This document shows positions 63,432 to 64,000 of a stretch of 64,000 nucleotides of DNA, piece after piece. Numbering within the stretch: position 1 is the first letter of the stretch; each line of letters begins with the position of its first letter. The notes under the pieces are model-generated. The model ran no database searches, was not told the origin of the DNA, and saw only the letters and a list, made by a program, of their open reading frames with translations. Origin of the DNA: JALORV01 sp963712485 (GTDB lineage Bacteria; Pseudomonadota; Gammaproteobacteria; Burkholderiales; Burkholderiaceae_F); assembly GCA_963712485.1 (NCBI GenBank), contig CAVQID010000011.1, positions 62,001 through 126,000 of the forward strand, read 5' to 3'. Position numbers and translations under genes: made by a program.

Positions 63432-64000
63432 AGGCCAAGGCAATCGTCGTGCGTGCGCACGGTGGACCCGAAGTGCTGGAGTACGGTGAAGTCGAAGTCC
63501 CCGATCCCGGTCCGGACGAAATACGTGTCCGGCAGCACGCGATTCGGCCTCAATTACATCGACGTTTACTACCGCACCGGACTCTACAGCGGCGCGCTGC
63601 CACATGGACTGGGCTTCGAGGGAGCCGGTGTCGTCGAGGCGGTCGGCAGCAACGTGAAGTCGCTCAGGGCGGGCGATCGCGTCGCGTACCCGCAAGGGCC
63701 GCTGGGTGCTTATTCTGACCTGCGCACGATGCCGGTGGCCACCGTGGTGAAGCTGCCCAGGCAGATCTCCTTCGAGCAGGCCGCGGCCGTGATGCTGAAG
63801 GGCCTCACGGTGCAGTATCTGTTCCGCCAGACCTACCGGCTGCAGGGCAACGAGACCATTCTGTTTCATGCTGCGGCCGGCGGCGTCGGTCTGATCGCCT
63901 GCCAGTGGGCGCGCGCCCTGGGTGTCAAGTTGATCGGCACCGTGAGTTCGCCCGACAAGGCGGCGCTGGCCAAGAAGGCGGGAGCCTGGCAGACGATCGA
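63428..64000 (+). CDS. Zinc-independent quinone oxidoreductase, partial at window edge; frameshifted
   Basis: A paralogue of the QOR at 18809. It begins MKAKAIVVRAHGGPEVLEYGE with AAGGAGA just upstream of the ATG. After RVRQHAI the frame breaks at about 63543-63545 (one extra T or C) and continues GLNYIDVYYRTGLYSGALPHGLGFEGAGVVEAVG and the Rossmann motif AAAGGVGLIACQWARALGVK. The gene runs off the right edge. It overlaps the EamA stop codon by 4 bp. Function as NADPH:quinone or enone reductase is inferred from the family. Confidence 0.9.

Overview
The window is high-GC, gene-dense chromosomal DNA with short intergenic gaps. Its content (narK1-narK2-narGHJI with a parvulin and narXL, a PHA synthase/depolymerase pair, a beta-keto-acid cleavage enzyme, DUF1302/DUF1329 proteins and a MalT-like LuxR regulator) suggests a facultatively denitrifying, lipid-degrading, PHA-storing betaproteobacterium, probably Burkholderiales or Rhodocyclales. 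That placement is an inference from gene content. I recognised no rRNA, tRNA, CRISPR array, complete insertion sequence or prophage.

Layout. 0-8.8 kb holds housekeeping and stress genes: an S9 peptidase fragment, purD, a YebC regulator, a HerA-like ATPase, two small DUF proteins, a CorA-like transporter and a universal-stress/hemerythrin fusion. 8.9-34.2 kb is a catabolic region. It contains a large LuxR/MalT-like regulator, an acyl-CoA ligase, a YeiH-type exporter, a TauD/BKACE/hydrolase/TauD/quinone-reductase/MFS operon on the + strand, and facing it a long minus-strand set (DUF1302, DUF1329; then YCF48-like, RND/MMPL, Rieske, MaoC, PhaC, PhaZ, acyl-CoA dehydrogenase, DsbA-like). 34.5-36.3 kb is a small odd island: a secreted protein, an orphan phage/T6SS-type spike and a HIT protein. 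36.5-50.3 kb is one tightly packed minus-strand nitrate-respiration unit ending in parvulin, carbonic anhydrase, nnrS, sirB-like and hemerythrin genes. narXL diverges from it. 53.1-58.1 kb holds an AAA+ ATPase with a CIRCE-like element upstream, then a lipoprotein, a pseudokinase and an active Ser/Thr kinase. 58.2-64 kb holds an ABC exporter, a TAP-like hydrolase, a SugE-type pump, DUF423, EamA and a quinone oxidoreductase.

The most striking signal is a C5-7/N6-8/G5-7 palindrome that occurs five times. Every copy is intergenic, and each lies about 90-150 bp upstream of a catabolic transcription unit or in the divergent promoter of the LuxR/MalT-like regulator. I propose that this marks a previously undescribed regulon tying lipid-like substrate uptake and activation to beta-oxidation and PHA storage.

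Twelve apparent single-base frameshifts, mostly insertions next to short homopolymers, break nine otherwise well-conserved genes, including narG and both narK genes. I read these as consensus errors of the assembly and annotate the genes across the breaks.
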